Shown: positions 44,109 to 53,742, counted from the stretch's first letter. The stretch is 64,000 nucleotides of DNA from Naasia sp. (GCF_025465545.1 NZ_JAODMK010000001.1:54913-118912), one strand, 5' to 3'. Program-made: numbers and translations. Notes: generated by a model not told the origin, from the letters alone.

Positions 44109-44182
44109 CGGGATGTGGCGCAGCTTGGTAGCGCACCTGACTGGGGGTCAGGGGGTCGCAGGTTCAAATCCTGTCATCCCGA
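44109..44182 (+). tRNA. tRNA-Pro (anticodon GGG)
   Basis: 74-nt cloverleaf with acceptor pairs CGGGATG / CATCCCG, D-loop GCGCAGCTTGGTAGCGC, anticodon stem-loop CCTGACTGGGGGTCAGG with GGG, T-loop GGTTCAAATCC and discriminator A. No encoded CCA. Proline isoacceptor reading CCC/CCU. Confidence 0.97.
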
Positions 44183-44189
44183 CAGAGAG

Positions 44190-44217
44190 GTCCCGGAGAC
44201 TCGAGGGTTTCCGGGAC
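44190..44217 (+). terminator. hairpin after the tRNA
   Basis: Stem GTCCCGGA / TCCGGGAC (8 bp) eight bases after the tRNA 3' end; likely transcription end for the tRNA. No long T tract. Confidence 0.5.
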
Positions 44218-44370
44218 TGAGCGCTCCCCCGGCTTCGGTCCCGGTCCTCCGGCAGGCCGGGCCATCTCGGCGTGCCGGTCCCGACCGACGGCTGGCGCCC
44301 CGCGGGAATGGCCGGCTCGGGCAGGCACCGCAGGGGCGCCCGAACGGCCGGCAGGGCGGGATGGGCCCGC

Positions 44371-45207
44371 TCAGGTCGCTGCGACGACTCCGGTGGCCAG
44401 CAGCGCCGCCACCAGTAGACCCAGCGCGACGCGATACCAGATGAACACCGTGATGCTGTGCCGGCTCACGAGCCGCAGCAGCCACGCGATGGAGACATAG
44501 GCCACGGCGAAGCTGACCACGGTCGCGAGGAGGGTCGGACCCCAGCCGACCGAGTCCGACACCGCGCTGGCCTGGGACAGCCCCTCGTAGGCGCCGGCCG
44601 CGACAAGGGCTGGGATGGCGAGGAAGAACGAGATGCGGGTTGCGGCTACCCGGTCGAGGCCACGGAAGAGCCCGGCGCTGATCGTCGCCCCGGAGCGGGA
44701 GACGCCGGGGATCAGGGCGACGCACTGCAGGACGCCGATGACCAGCGCGTCCCGCAGGGTCAGGCTCTCCTCCGGCCGCTTTCGGCTGGCGACCCGCTCG
44801 GCGATCGCCATCACGACGCTCCAGCCGATCAGTCCGGCCACCACGATCCACAGATTCCGCAACGGCCCGGAGACGACGTCGCGGAGGAGGAAGCCGACGA
44901 TGCCGATGGGCACCGAACCGGCGATCACGTACCAGGCGAACCGGTAGTCGTGCTCCTGCCGCGCATCTCGGTTCACGAGGCCGCGGAAGAATGCTGCCGC
45001 CAGCCGGCCGATGTCCCGGCGGAAGTAGAGGATGACCGCGAGGATGGCCCCCACCTGGATGATGGCGGTGAAGGCGGTCACACCGGGCTCATCCACGGGG
45101 AGCCCGAGAAGCTTCTCGGCGACGGTGAGGTGGCCCGTGCTGGAGACGGGCAGAAACTCGGTCACCCCTTCGATCACGCCGAGGAGGACCGCGGTCAGGA
45201 AGTTCAT
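44371..45207 (-). CDS. uppP: undecaprenyl-diphosphatase
   Basis: 278-residue membrane phosphatase (BacA/UppP) that recycles undecaprenyl pyrophosphate, the lipid carrier for cell-wall building; family members confer bacitracin tolerance. Signatures are GVIEGVTEFLPVSSTGHLTV near the N-terminus and PGVSRSGATISAGLFRGLDR in the middle, within about eight helices. The ATG at 45207 overlaps the PAP2 gene stop by 4 nt. Confidence 0.95.
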   Translation of the reverse strand: MNFLTAVLLGVIEGVTEFLPVSSTGHLTVAEKLLGLPVDEPGVTAFTAIIQVGAILAVILYFRRDIGRLAAAFFRGLVNRDARQEHDYRFAWYVIAGSVPIGIVGFLLRDVVSGPLRNLWIVVAGLIGWSVVMAIAERVASRKRPEESLTLRDALVIGVLQCVALIPGVSRSGATISAGLFRGLDRVAATRISFFLAIPALVAAGAYEGLSQASAVSDSVGWGPTLLATVVSFAVAYVSIAWLLRLVSRHSITVFIWYRVALGLLVAALLATGVVAAT

Positions 45208-46049
45208 CGCGCCTCGCCCGTCTGGATCTGCTTCTTCCTCGATGTCAGGTAGAGCCGGTGCGCGGTGATGACGACCGCAAGCCAACCGAGCCCCAGCATC
45301 CAGGCGACCAGCACGTCCGTGAACCAGTGGTGTCCCAGGTAGATGCGGCTCAGCCCGATGGTGAAGGCGAAGACCACGGCCACCGCCACCGTCAGCGCCC
45401 GAGTTGCTCGCCGAGCTTGTCGCAGCACCAGAACGTAGGCGATCGCGCCCGCGATCGCCGTCGCGTTGAGCGTGTGGCCGCTGGGGAAGGACGGCGAGTG
45501 CTCGAAGGGCGGCACGGCATCGGCCAGCTTCGGCCTTGCCCGCCCCACGAGGCCCTTACCGGCGACGGTCATGAGCAGGGATCCCACTCCCGCCCCGCCG
45601 ATGACGAGGAGGGGCGTCCACTCCCTGCGCTGGATCACCAGCGCGACGATCGCAAGGCTGGCGAGGATCGGCATCACGATCACGCCGCCGATGTCCGTGT
45701 AGTAGGTGGCGGCCGTGTCCAGCCAGGGCGAGCGCACATTCATCGCGGCGTGCAGCATGGGCCGGTCCAGGCCGGCGACGCCGTCCACCTCCGTGACGGC
45801 GTCGTAGATTCCGGCAACGGCGACGGTGGCGCCCGCTGCGATGGCTGCCCCGATGGCGAGGATCAGGATGAGGGCCCCGTGCGCGCCGAGCAGACCACTC
45901 AGGCGGTGCTCGGCGGCGGCGACCGCCCGGCCCAACCTGCTGTCCCAGCGGGTCAGATCCTTGGCACCGACGTAGCGCTCAGCCGCGACTTCCGTTCGGG
46001 CCTCCGGCCGTGAGTCCGCCTTCCCGGCCGGCGACTCAGCATCCGACAT
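45204..46049 (-). CDS. PAP2-family membrane phosphatase
   Basis: 281-residue membrane protein with about five or six helices and the complete PAP2 signature: KGLVGRARPKL (KX6RP-type), PSFPSGH, and SRIYLGHHWFTDV. It probably acts on lipid pyrophosphates, such as undecaprenyl-PP or phosphatidate, complementing the coupled UppP. The N-terminal 45 residues are hydrophilic. The start is the ATG at 46049 with GGAG about seven bases before; a GTG one codon upstream is also possible. Confidence 0.9.
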   Translation of the reverse strand: MSDAESPAGKADSRPEARTEVAAERYVGAKDLTRWDSRLGRAVAAAEHRLSGLLGAHGALILILAIGAAIAAGATVAVAGIYDAVTEVDGVAGLDRPMLHAAMNVRSPWLDTAATYYTDIGGVIVMPILASLAIVALVIQRREWTPLLVIGGAGVGSLLMTVAGKGLVGRARPKLADAVPPFEHSPSFPSGHTLNATAIAGAIAYVLVLRQARRATRALTVAVAVVFAFTIGLSRIYLGHHWFTDVLVAWMLGLGWLAVVITAHRLYLTSRKKQIQTGEAR

Positions 46050-46187
46050 CACAGATCTCCGATCCCCTCGGCCGCAGCCGCGGAAGCGCGGCAGCCGTCA
46101 GCATAGGCAGATGGAAGCCCTTTCCCGTTCGGACTCAGGGGCCGGCCACCTGAAGGAACTCTCACCCTCTCAGCATCGGTCCTCGTG

Positions 46188-47525
46188 CTATGCGCCCTCC
46201 GGGAGGCGGGAGTTCGGCGGGGGCACCGGCGTTCCTGTTCGGCTTCCCGACGACTCGCGGCGCAGCAGGATCGTGAAGCGGGTCGTGGGCTCCCGAGCGG
46301 AGAGCAGAAGCGTTCCGCCCAGCTCGTCGGCCAACTGGCGTGCAAGAGCCAGCCCGACACCGCTCCGGCGCGCGGTCGAGTACCCACGCTGAAAGATGTC
46401 GTCCTCCAGCCGAATGCCGCCGCCCTGGTCCTCGACGTCGATGGCCAAGGCGCCGTGGGTCTCTCGCGCCCTCACCTCGACCATTCCCGCCCCATGCACG
46501 AGGGCGTTCTCGAGCAGTGCGTCGAGGACCTGGTGCAACGTGCGAGCGACCGTCACGACGGGCTCGACATGCAGCGGGGCGTCGATCCGGAGAGGGCGAC
46601 CGGCCTCCGCGAACACGCCGTGCCAGCGCCGGCTCAGCTCGCGAAGCTCGGTGCCGACATCGATCGAGCGGCCAGGGGCCCGATGTTCCGTCGAGAGGAA
46701 GTCATCGATGGTCCGGCTGAGTGTGTCGACCCGCTCGAGGGCTTGAGGAAAGAGCGGATCATGCGGCCCGCCCGGCTGGGATTGCGCCTGCTCGAGAAGG
46801 GCACGCAGTCCGGCGAGTGGGGTGCGCAGTTGGTGCGATGCATCCTGCGACAGGTGTCGCTCGTGTTCTACGAGCGCACCCAAGCGATTCGCGGTATCCG
46901 CCAGAGCGACACCGGCGGCATCGATCTCCGCAACTCCGGATGGCGTGGTGCGCGCCGTGAATTCGCCGTTGCCCAGCGCCCGCACCGTGGAGATGAGGTC
47001 GTCGACCGGCGCGACGACCGCCCGGACCGAGGCCCGCGCAATGAGGATCCCGACGAGCATGCAGAACGACGCCGCCGCCAGCATGATCAGCCACACCCCG
47101 ACATCGGCCAGGATCACGGAGCTGAGGGGAAGTGCGGCCCGGACCGCACCGACCGTCTGCTCCGCTTGACTGACCGGGATGACCTCGATCAGGAGCCCGC
47201 CGCTGGTTCCTTGGGTCGATGTCCCGGCGAGCGCCTGCCGGACCGGCAAGTCGGCACGCGCCGGTCCGGTGCCCACGACTCTGGTGCCCCCCCTGTCGTA
47301 GAGGGCGAGTTGGGTTGCGGGATTCGACGGTGCCGGGACCTCGGGCGGGTCCGTCGTGGAGAACTGCGGATCGATCTGCGCCACGGCGTTGAGAGCGTCC
47401 TGCGCCAGCCTCGAGCGAGCGTCCGCCACCGACAGGTCGAACACCGCCAGCGCGAGCGGGATCAGGAAGAGGAGGAGTGCGATCGCCGTGCTGAGCACGG
47501 CCACCCGCATGATGCGGTTTCTCAC
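46188..47525 (-). CDS. sensor histidine kinase
   Basis: 445-residue membrane kinase. Helix 1 (VAVLSTAIALLLFLIPLALA), an extracytoplasmic domain (about 35-150), helix 2 (VWLIMLAAASFCMLVGILIA) and a HAMP linker precede the H-box LSQDASHQLRTPLAGLRALL. The ATPase part has ENALVHGAG, DQGGGI and GVGLALAR. It is divergent from the lipoprotein-ABC operon that follows and probably pairs with the regulator at 52285-52983 beyond that operon. Confidence 0.9.
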   Translation of the reverse strand: MRNRIMRVAVLSTAIALLLFLIPLALAVFDLSVADARSRLAQDALNAVAQIDPQFSTTDPPEVPAPSNPATQLALYDRGGTRVVGTGPARADLPVRQALAGTSTQGTSGGLLIEVIPVSQAEQTVGAVRAALPLSSVILADVGVWLIMLAAASFCMLVGILIARASVRAVVAPVDDLISTVRALGNGEFTARTTPSGVAEIDAAGVALADTANRLGALVEHERHLSQDASHQLRTPLAGLRALLEQAQSQPGGPHDPLFPQALERVDTLSRTIDDFLSTEHRAPGRSIDVGTELRELSRRWHGVFAEAGRPLRIDAPLHVEPVVTVARTLHQVLDALLENALVHGAGMVEVRARETHGALAIDVEDQGGGIRLEDDIFQRGYSTARRSGVGLALARQLADELGGTLLLSAREPTTRFTILLRRESSGSRTGTPVPPPNSRLPEGA

Positions 47526-47636
47526 CCGAGCCCTCGATTCTCAGCCACGCCTTACCCTCCGCTTGCTCAGCAGGGAACGTCGGCTTCCCGACCGGTTCCT
47601 AGATTTGACCCGACGCTCGACCCGGTCGGAGGACCC

Positions 47637-48245
47637 ATGCCATCAGCTCGTATTCTGTCGCGATCCGCGAATGTCAGCACACTGGTGGGCATCGCACTCG
47701 TCCTGGCCCTGGGGGTGGCGGGATGCGGAGCTCAGCCTTCCTCCACGCCATCCTCGGCGGCTGTCCCATCCGAGGTGAATCCGGCGGGCGACATCCCCGA
47801 CAACCAGGCCTTCGTCTCGTACACGCCGGCGAGCGCGACCTACACGGTGACTGTGCCTGAGGGCTGGGCACAGAGTTCTTCCGGGGCGGCGACGACCTTC
47901 ACCGACAAGCTCAACGCGGCGCGGTTCGAGGAGGCCGGTTCGACGACGGCACCGACGGTCGAGTCCGCGACGAGCACGATCGTGGCTCGACTTGCGACCG
48001 ATCAGCCCGGCTTCACCCTGACTGATGTCACGTCGGTCACTCGCTCGGCCGGGGACGCTGTCCTGATCCGATACGAGCAGGACGCGCCCAAGAACGCGGT
48101 GACCAGCTCCACCGGGCGGGAGGCCGTCGAGGAGTACCTCTTCTGGAAGTCGGGGACCCTGGTCACCGTCACCCTGACCTCACCGGTCGGGGCGGACAAC
48201 GTGGATCCCTGGCGCGAGATCACCGACTCGTTCTCATGGCGGTGA
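47637..48245 (+). CDS. putative lipoprotein of an ABC exporter operon
   Basis: 202 residues with a lipoprotein signal (TLVGIALVLALGVAGC, Cys about 30), a Ser/Pro linker and a domain containing FVSYTPASATYTVTVPEGWA and VEEYLFWKSGTLVTVTLTSP. It could serve as an extracytoplasmic substrate-binding or sensing partner of the transporter. The ATG at 47637 follows CGGAGGA. It overlaps the next gene by 10 nt, so operon membership is firm. Confidence 0.82.
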   Translation: MPSARILSRSANVSTLVGIALVLALGVAGCGAQPSSTPSSAAVPSEVNPAGDIPDNQAFVSYTPASATYTVTVPEGWAQSSSGAATTFTDKLNAARFEEAGSTTAPTVESATSTIVARLATDQPGFTLTDVTSVTRSAGDAVLIRYEQDAPKNAVTSSTGREAVEEYLFWKSGTLVTVTLTSPVGADNVDPWREITDSFSWR

Positions 48246-48904
48246 CAGCGACGCCGGCGCTGCGAGCCGAGAACCTCTACCGCTTCTTCCGAGCGGGCGA
48301 CGAGGAGACCCTCGCGCTCCAGGGGGTCAGCTTCGAGGTGGCAGCCGGCGAGACGCTCGCGGTGACCGGGCCATCGGGCTCGGGGAAGTCCACCCTCCTC
48401 GCCTGCTTGGCGGGAGTCGACGAGCCGGACGGCGGTACGGTACGGGTGGACGGCGAGCGGATGAGCCACCGGCCCGAAGTGGAGCGGGCGGCTCTCCGTG
48501 CCCGGCGCCTCGGCCTGCTGTTCCAGTCCTCGAACCTCTTCGATCATCTGTCGGTGCGGGACAACGTCCGGCTCGCGCAGCGACTGAGCAGCGGCACGCC
48601 CGTCCCGGTCGACGACGTGCTCGAGCAGCTCGGGCTGCGCTCGCGCAGCGCGGCCTTCCCCCCTCAGCTCTCCGGCGGGGAGGCGGCCCGCGCCGGGCTC
48701 GCCGTCGCCATCGCCAACCGGCCGGCGGTCCTCCTCGCCGACGAGCCGACCGGCGAGCTCGACACCGCGACCGAGGAGCAAGTGCTGGCCTTGCTTCAGG
48801 AGCACGCCTCCACCGGTGCAGCCGTGGTGCTTGTCACCCACAGTCACGCGGTCGTCTCGCACGCCGACCGTGCCCTCAACCTGGTCGACGGGCGGTTCAG
48901 CTGA
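48236..48904 (+). CDS. ABC transporter ATP-binding protein (MacB/LolD-like)
   Basis: 222-residue ATPase. Walker A GPSGSGKST, Q-loop FQSSNLF, Walker B VLLADEPTGELD and H-loop VTHSH are intact. The signature reads LSGGEAARAGLA rather than the usual LSGGQ-QR, a mild divergence. It is the second gene of the operon and shares one base with the next ATPase gene (TGATG). It probably forms a heterodimer with it. Confidence 0.9.
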   Translation: MAVTATPALRAENLYRFFRAGDEETLALQGVSFEVAAGETLAVTGPSGSGKSTLLACLAGVDEPDGGTVRVDGERMSHRPEVERAALRARRLGLLFQSSNLFDHLSVRDNVRLAQRLSSGTPVPVDDVLEQLGLRSRSAAFPPQLSGGEAARAGLAVAIANRPAVLLADEPTGELDTATEEQVLALLQEHASTGAAVVLVTHSHAVVSHADRALNLVDGRFS

Positions 48905-49599
48905 TGGCCGCCGCCGGCGCCCTGGTGCTCTGCCAGGACATGGGTCACACCTATGGGCGTGGAACGACCGCGGTTGTCGCTGTCCATGGGCTCTCCTGCG
49001 CGGTGCATCGAGGAGACCGGATAGCGATCACGGGTCCCAGCGGATCCGGGAAGTCCACCCTTCTGTTTCTCCTCGCAGGCCTCGAGCGGCCCACCTCGGG
49101 CTCCATCGAGTGGCCTGCGTTCGCGGGCACGCCGCTCGGGCGGCCGCGGAGCGCCGGCATGGTCTACCAGGGGCTCAGCCTCATTCCGGCGCTCAGCGTC
49201 GTGGAGAACGTCGGTCTGCCGCTCGTGCTCGCCGGCACCGGCGACGACGAGGCTCGCGACATCGCCGTCTCGGCGCTCCGCACGCTGGGAATCGAGTGGC
49301 TGGCCGACAAGCTGCCCGACGGCCTCTCCGGAGGCCAGTCCCAGCGAGTGGCGATTGCCCGAGTCCTCGCCGCGGCACCCGAGCTGATCCTCGCGGACGA
49401 GCCGACCGGGCAGCTGGATCATGAGACCGGCGCCCAGGTGGTGCAGGCCCTGCTCGACGCCGCCGATTCGGTCGGCGCCGCCCTGGTGGTGAGCACTCAT
49501 GACACGTCGGTCGCACGACGACTCGACGTCGAATGGCGCCTCGTGGACGGCGCACTCGCCGCCTCGCAAGGCATCTCCCGCGAGGGGGTCCGGCGATGA
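48904..49599 (+). CDS. ABC transporter ATP-binding protein (second subunit)
   Basis: 231-residue ATPase with Walker A GPSGSGKST, canonical signature LSGGQSQRVAIARVL, Walker B LILADEPTGQLD and H-loop STHDT. The presence of two different ATPases for one permease suggests an asymmetric exporter of the MacB/FtsX class. ATG overlaps the previous stop, and its own stop overlaps the permease ATG (ATGA). Confidence 0.92.
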   Translation: MAAAGALVLCQDMGHTYGRGTTAVVAVHGLSCAVHRGDRIAITGPSGSGKSTLLFLLAGLERPTSGSIEWPAFAGTPLGRPRSAGMVYQGLSLIPALSVVENVGLPLVLAGTGDDEARDIAVSALRTLGIEWLADKLPDGLSGGQSQRVAIARVLAAAPELILADEPTGQLDHETGAQVVQALLDAADSVGAALVVSTHDTSVARRLDVEWRLVDGALAASQGISREGVRR

Positions 49600-52256
49600 C
49601 CTGGTTGTGGATCCGCGGACTCCTGCTCCGCAGGCCGGGCACTTTCCTGGCCACCTCAGCAGGGATCGCGATCGCGGTCGCACTGCTGGCAAGCCTCGGC
49701 TCCTTCCTGGCTGCGGCGAACGGGTCGATGACTGAGCGCGCCGTGGCCACCGTGGCAGTCGACTGGCAGGTCCAGGTCGCCGCCGGCGCCGATCCGGCCA
49801 ACGTCTCGCGCACGGCGCTGGCCGCTCCCGGCGTGCGCGCGGCGCTCCCGGTCGCCTTCGCCCAGCTGGCCGGGCTCACAGCAACAACCGGCGGCACGAC
49901 GCAGACGACCGGAGCAGCGGTGGCGCTGGAGATCCCACCCGGCTACAGCACGACGTTTCCGGGCCAAGTGCGGTTCCTCACGGGCCGACATGAGGGGGTG
50001 CTGCTGGCGCAGCAGACCGCCTCCAACCTGCACGCCGGACCGGGCGACCGCATCACCATTGGGCTGGCGGACGCCGGGACGGTCGACGTCACGGTGGACG
50101 GCGTGGTGGACCTCCCCCAGGCGAACAGCCTGTTCCAGATCGTGGGAGCATCGCCCCAGTCGCAGCCGATAGCCCCACCGGACAATGTCGTGCTGCTTCC
50201 CCCGGCCGCGTTCGACGCGATCAGAGCGAAGCTCGCGGCCGGCCATGCCGATCTGATCTCGACTCAGGTGCACGTGGCGCGCTCGCATGCACTCCCGGCC
50301 GACCCGGCGTCCGCCTTCACCGCGATCGGCGCAGCGGCGCACAACCTCGACGCCGCACTCGTCGGGACGGGCCAGGTCGGCGACAACCTGGGGGCGGCGC
50401 TGGATGCCGCACGCGGTGATGCCGCGTACGCCACGGTGCTGTTCCTCTTCCTCGGCCTTCCCGGAGCCGTCCTCAGCGGCATGCTCACGCTGGCCATCGC
50501 CAACGCAGCACGTCCCCGTCGGAGGCGGGATCAGGCGCTGCTTCGCACACGCGGCGGAAGCGTGCGTTCCATCGGCAGGCTGGTGGCAACGGAAGCGATG
50601 CTCTCCGGGCTTCTGGGCGCGGTAGTCGGGCTCGCAGGCGCCGCACTCATCGGCGCGCTCCTGTTCGGTTCCCCGAGCTACGGCTCGTCGGGCAGCGCGA
50701 GCGCGGGCTGGGCCGTCGGCGCCGTGATCGCCGGTCTCCTCATCGCGGTGCTCGCAGTCCTGATCCCCGCGCTTCGCGATGTCCGCGGGCTGGTCATCTC
50801 CAGCGCCCGCGCGGAGGTGCCCGAGCGCCGCGCCCCGTGGTGGATCCGCACCTTCGTGGACCTGATCCTGATCGGGATCGCCCTCGTCGTCATCTCGATC
50901 ACGGCCCAGAACGGGTATTCGATCGTGCTCGCCCCGGAAGGCGTCGCAGCGATCCGAGTCGACTACTGGGCGTTCTTCGGCCCCGGGCTGCTGTGGATCG
51001 GGATCGGTCTGCTTCTCTGGCGGCTCGCGAGCCTTCTCCTGGGCCGCGGCCGACGCCTGATGACGATGCTGTCCCGCCCCATCGCGCGGAACCTTGCCGG
51101 CACGGCGACCGCGAGCATGGCACGCCAGCGGTCACTCTTCGCGAGCTCCATCGTGATGCTCGCTCTCGCGTTCGCCTTCGCGGGGTCGACCGCCACATTC
51201 AACGCCACCTACCAGCAGCAGTCCGAGGTCGACGCGCGCCTCACCAACGGGGCAGACGTCACGATGAACTTTCCCCCCGGATCCGATTCGTCGGCTTCCG
51301 CCGCCCAGAGGTACCGGGGGGTCGCCGGAGTGGCGGCGGTCGAGCCCCTGCAGCATCGCTTCGCCTATGTGGGCAGCGACCTGCAGGACTTGTTCGGGGT
51401 GCGCGCGACATCCATCGACTCCGCCACCTCGCTCCAGGACGCCTATTTCCAGGGCGGCACCGCGGCGGATCTCATGAAGGCGCTCGCCGCGACACCCGAG
51501 GCGATCCTCGTCAGCGCCGAGACCGTCCAGGACTACCAGCTGCATACGGGCGACGCCGTCAACCTGCGTCTGCAGAAGCCCGGCACCGGCGACCTCGTCA
51601 CGGTGCCCTTCCGGTACATCGGGATCGCCAAGGAGTTCCCGACCGCTCCGAAGGACAGCTTCTTCGTGGCCAACGCGGACTATGTCGCTCAGCAGACCCG
51701 CGATGACTCCGTCGCGTCCCTGCTGATCAGCACGGGCGGGGCCGACCCCTCGACCGTGGCAGACACCCTGCAGAAGATGGTCGGCACGTCCGCGTCGGTC
51801 GTGCCGATCGGGGCCGCACGGTCCTCGGTGGGATCCAGCCTCACCTCCGTCGATCTCGGTGGGCTGACCCGCATCGAGCTGGTCTTCGCCTTCCTGCTGG
51901 CTGCGGGGTCGGGCGGAGTGGTCTTCGCCCTCGGGCTGGCCGAGCGTCGGCGCTCGTACGCCATCGCCTCCGTGCTCGGGGCGAGCAGAAAGCAGCTGCG
52001 CAGCCTTGCCCTGGTCGAGGCCAGCACAGTGGCGGCCGGTGGCCTCGTCGGTGGAGTCGTCCTGGGCTGGGCCCTGTCCTCGACACTGGTGTCTGTGCTG
52101 AGTGGGGTCTTCGATCCTCCGCCCGACGCGCTGGCGGTTCCCTGGGGCGGGCTGGCAGCGATCGCGGGTGTCGCGATCGCGACCATCTGCGCCAGCGCCC
52201 TCCTCGCCGCCCACCGATCCGCGGAACCGCCTGTCGAATCCCTGCGCGGGGCCTGA
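49596..52256 (+). CDS. FtsX/MacB-type ABC permease
   Basis: 886-residue permease. After one N-terminal helix (GIAIAVALLASLGSFLAAAN) comes an external domain (to about residue 250), then a helix bundle (VLFLFLGLPGAVLSGMLTLA and others), a second external domain (about 540-730) and a closing bundle (IELVFAFLLAAGSGGVVFAL). This duplicated FtsX arrangement couples ATP hydrolysis to extraction of substrates or activation of envelope enzymes. The start ATG at 49596 was chosen for the 4-nt overlap with the ATPase gene. Confidence 0.9.
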   Translation: MTWLWIRGLLLRRPGTFLATSAGIAIAVALLASLGSFLAAANGSMTERAVATVAVDWQVQVAAGADPANVSRTALAAPGVRAALPVAFAQLAGLTATTGGTTQTTGAAVALEIPPGYSTTFPGQVRFLTGRHEGVLLAQQTASNLHAGPGDRITIGLADAGTVDVTVDGVVDLPQANSLFQIVGASPQSQPIAPPDNVVLLPPAAFDAIRAKLAAGHADLISTQVHVARSHALPADPASAFTAIGAAAHNLDAALVGTGQVGDNLGAALDAARGDAAYATVLFLFLGLPGAVLSGMLTLAIANAARPRRRRDQALLRTRGGSVRSIGRLVATEAMLSGLLGAVVGLAGAALIGALLFGSPSYGSSGSASAGWAVGAVIAGLLIAVLAVLIPALRDVRGLVISSARAEVPERRAPWWIRTFVDLILIGIALVVISITAQNGYSIVLAPEGVAAIRVDYWAFFGPGLLWIGIGLLLWRLASLLLGRGRRLMTMLSRPIARNLAGTATASMARQRSLFASSIVMLALAFAFAGSTATFNATYQQQSEVDARLTNGADVTMNFPPGSDSSASAAQRYRGVAGVAAVEPLQHRFAYVGSDLQDLFGVRATSIDSATSLQDAYFQGGTAADLMKALAATPEAILVSAETVQDYQLHTGDAVNLRLQKPGTGDLVTVPFRYIGIAKEFPTAPKDSFFVANADYVAQQTRDDSVASLLISTGGADPSTVADTLQKMVGTSASVVPIGAARSSVGSSLTSVDLGGLTRIELVFAFLLAAGSGGVVFALGLAERRRSYAIASVLGASRKQLRSLALVEASTVAAGGLVGGVVLGWALSSTLVSVLSGVFDPPPDALAVPWGGLAAIAGVAIATICASALLAAHRSAEPPVESLRGA

Positions 52257-52284
52257 TCCGCCTCAGGACACCTCGCGCTCGCTC

Positions 52285-52983
52285 CTAGAGGTCCAACCGG
52301 TACCCGTGCCCGCGGAGGGTGGTGATCCGGGGCGATGGTCCGCCGTTTCCGCCGTCCTCCTCCGTGGCCGCCGCCAGCCGCTGTCGCAGCGCCGCGACGT
52401 GCACGTCGAGGGTCTTCGTGGAGCCGAACCAGTTGCTGTCCCACACGTCGGACATGAGCTCTTCGCGGCCGGCGGCGACTCCGGGAGTCCGAGCCAGTCG
52501 GGCGAGGAGGTCGAACTCGCGCGCCCGCAGAGTCATCTCTCGGCTGCCGATGAAGGCACGACGGGCGGCGAGGTCCACGGTGAGGGACCCGACGACGATC
52601 CGCTCCGTCTCGACGTCGCCCCGGTGGCGGCGCAGATGAGCTCGAACTCGAGCCAGGATCTCGACGAGTGTGAACGGCTTGGTCAGGTAGTCGTCCGCCC
52701 CGGACTCGAGGCCCGAGACCACATCCAGCTGGTCGCGGCGCGAGGTCAGGATCACGATGACGGCGGACGGGAGGAGCGCCCTCAGCTCCCGGCACACGAC
52801 CAGGCCCTCGAGGTCGGGCAGCCCGAGATCCAGCAGGACGAGGTCCGGTGCCGCCCGCTCTGCGGAGCGGAGTGCGGAGCCGCCCTCCTTCTCCCAGACG
52901 ACCGCATAGCCGTTGGCGCGCAGCGCCGACGTCAGAGTGGACCCGATCGTGGGGTCATCCTCTACGACCATCAGCGTGAGCAT
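52285..52983 (-). CDS. OmpR/PhoB-type response regulator
   Basis: 232 residues. Receiver domain with Asp8-Asp10 region (VVEDDP), phospho-acceptor Asp52 (LLDLGLPD) and Lys in LTKPF. The C-terminal winged helix has LTLRAREFDLLARLARTPG and RGHGYRLDL. No kinase gene is adjacent on this strand. The likely partner is the kinase at 46188-47525 on the other side of the ABC operon, since both flank it on the minus strand. It ends 28 nt from the permease stop (convergent). Confidence 0.9.
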   Translation of the reverse strand: MLTLMVVEDDPTIGSTLTSALRANGYAVVWEKEGGSALRSAERAAPDLVLLDLGLPDLEGLVVCRELRALLPSAVIVILTSRRDQLDVVSGLESGADDYLTKPFTLVEILARVRAHLRRHRGDVETERIVVGSLTVDLAARRAFIGSREMTLRAREFDLLARLARTPGVAAGREELMSDVWDSNWFGSTKTLDVHVAALRQRLAAATEEDGGNGGPSPRITTLRGHGYRLDL

Positions 52984-53109
52984 GACCGAAGCCTAGGGCG
53001 ACTGTCCGGGCCGCTCGACGGGCAGAAGCGCCCGCTGACCGGGCGGACTCCGGGCGGCGTCGACCGGGAACCGGAGCGCCGATCGGGCCTGTGGGTAACG
53101 ACCGGCAGC

Positions 53110-53742
53110 TCAGTCGGCCCGGCGACGCCGAGCGCGGAAGGTCTCGATGACGATGGGGATGATCGACAGGACAACGATGCCGACAGCGATGAGTTCGACG
53201 TTGTCGGCGATGACGGGAATCCGACCGAGCCAGAATCCGGCGAGGACCGCGATCACGACCCAGCCGACCCCGCCGATCACGTTCCACAACACGAACTTTC
53301 GGTAGGGCAGCTGCGACATCCCGACGATCGGCGGGATGAAGGTCCGGACGATGGGAACGAAGCGGGCGAGCACCAGCGCTTGGGGGCCGTGCTTGGTGAA
53401 GAACGCGTCCGCCTTGTCGAGGTAGACGGTCTTGAGCACCCGCGCGTCGGGCTTGAACAGCCGGCGCCCGAACCGTCTCCCGATGAGGTAGCCGACCTGG
53501 TCCCCGCCGACGGCGGCCACCGCCGCGGTGAGTATGACGACCGGAAGGGACAGACCCATCTGCGTCGCGAGGAGCCCCGCAGTGAAGAGGAGGCTGTCGC
53601 CGGGGAGGAAGGGGAACAGCAGGCCGGTCTCGATGAAGATGATGGCGGCGATGACGACGAGAACCCACGGACCGGCGGCGGTCAGCAGGCCCGAGGGATC
53701 GAGCAGACCGCCGGCGGCAAGGGCGGAGTCGGGTGAGATCAC
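53110..53742 (-). CDS. DedA-family membrane protein
   Basis: 210-residue protein with the DedA/SNARE-associated signature: an N-terminal helix pair (WVLVVIAAIIFIETGLLFPF), LPGDSLLFTAGLLA, and the conserved ARFVPIVRTFIPPIVGMSQL. DedA proteins translocate lipid carriers such as undecaprenyl phosphate and support membrane homeostasis. The GTG at 53742 gives the family-standard N-terminus. No adjacent gene is coupled. Confidence 0.92.
   Translation of the reverse strand: MISPDSALAAGGLLDPSGLLTAAGPWVLVVIAAIIFIETGLLFPFLPGDSLLFTAGLLATQMGLSLPVVILTAAVAAVGGDQVGYLIGRRFGRRLFKPDARVLKTVYLDKADAFFTKHGPQALVLARFVPIVRTFIPPIVGMSQLPYRKFVLWNVIGGVGWVVIAVLAGFWLGRIPVIADNVELIAVGIVVLSIIPIVIETFRARRRRAD

Noticed and set aside
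44109..44182. tRNA-Pro as an integration (att) site
   Set aside because: No integrase gene, no duplicated tRNA 3' end and no composition change downstream.
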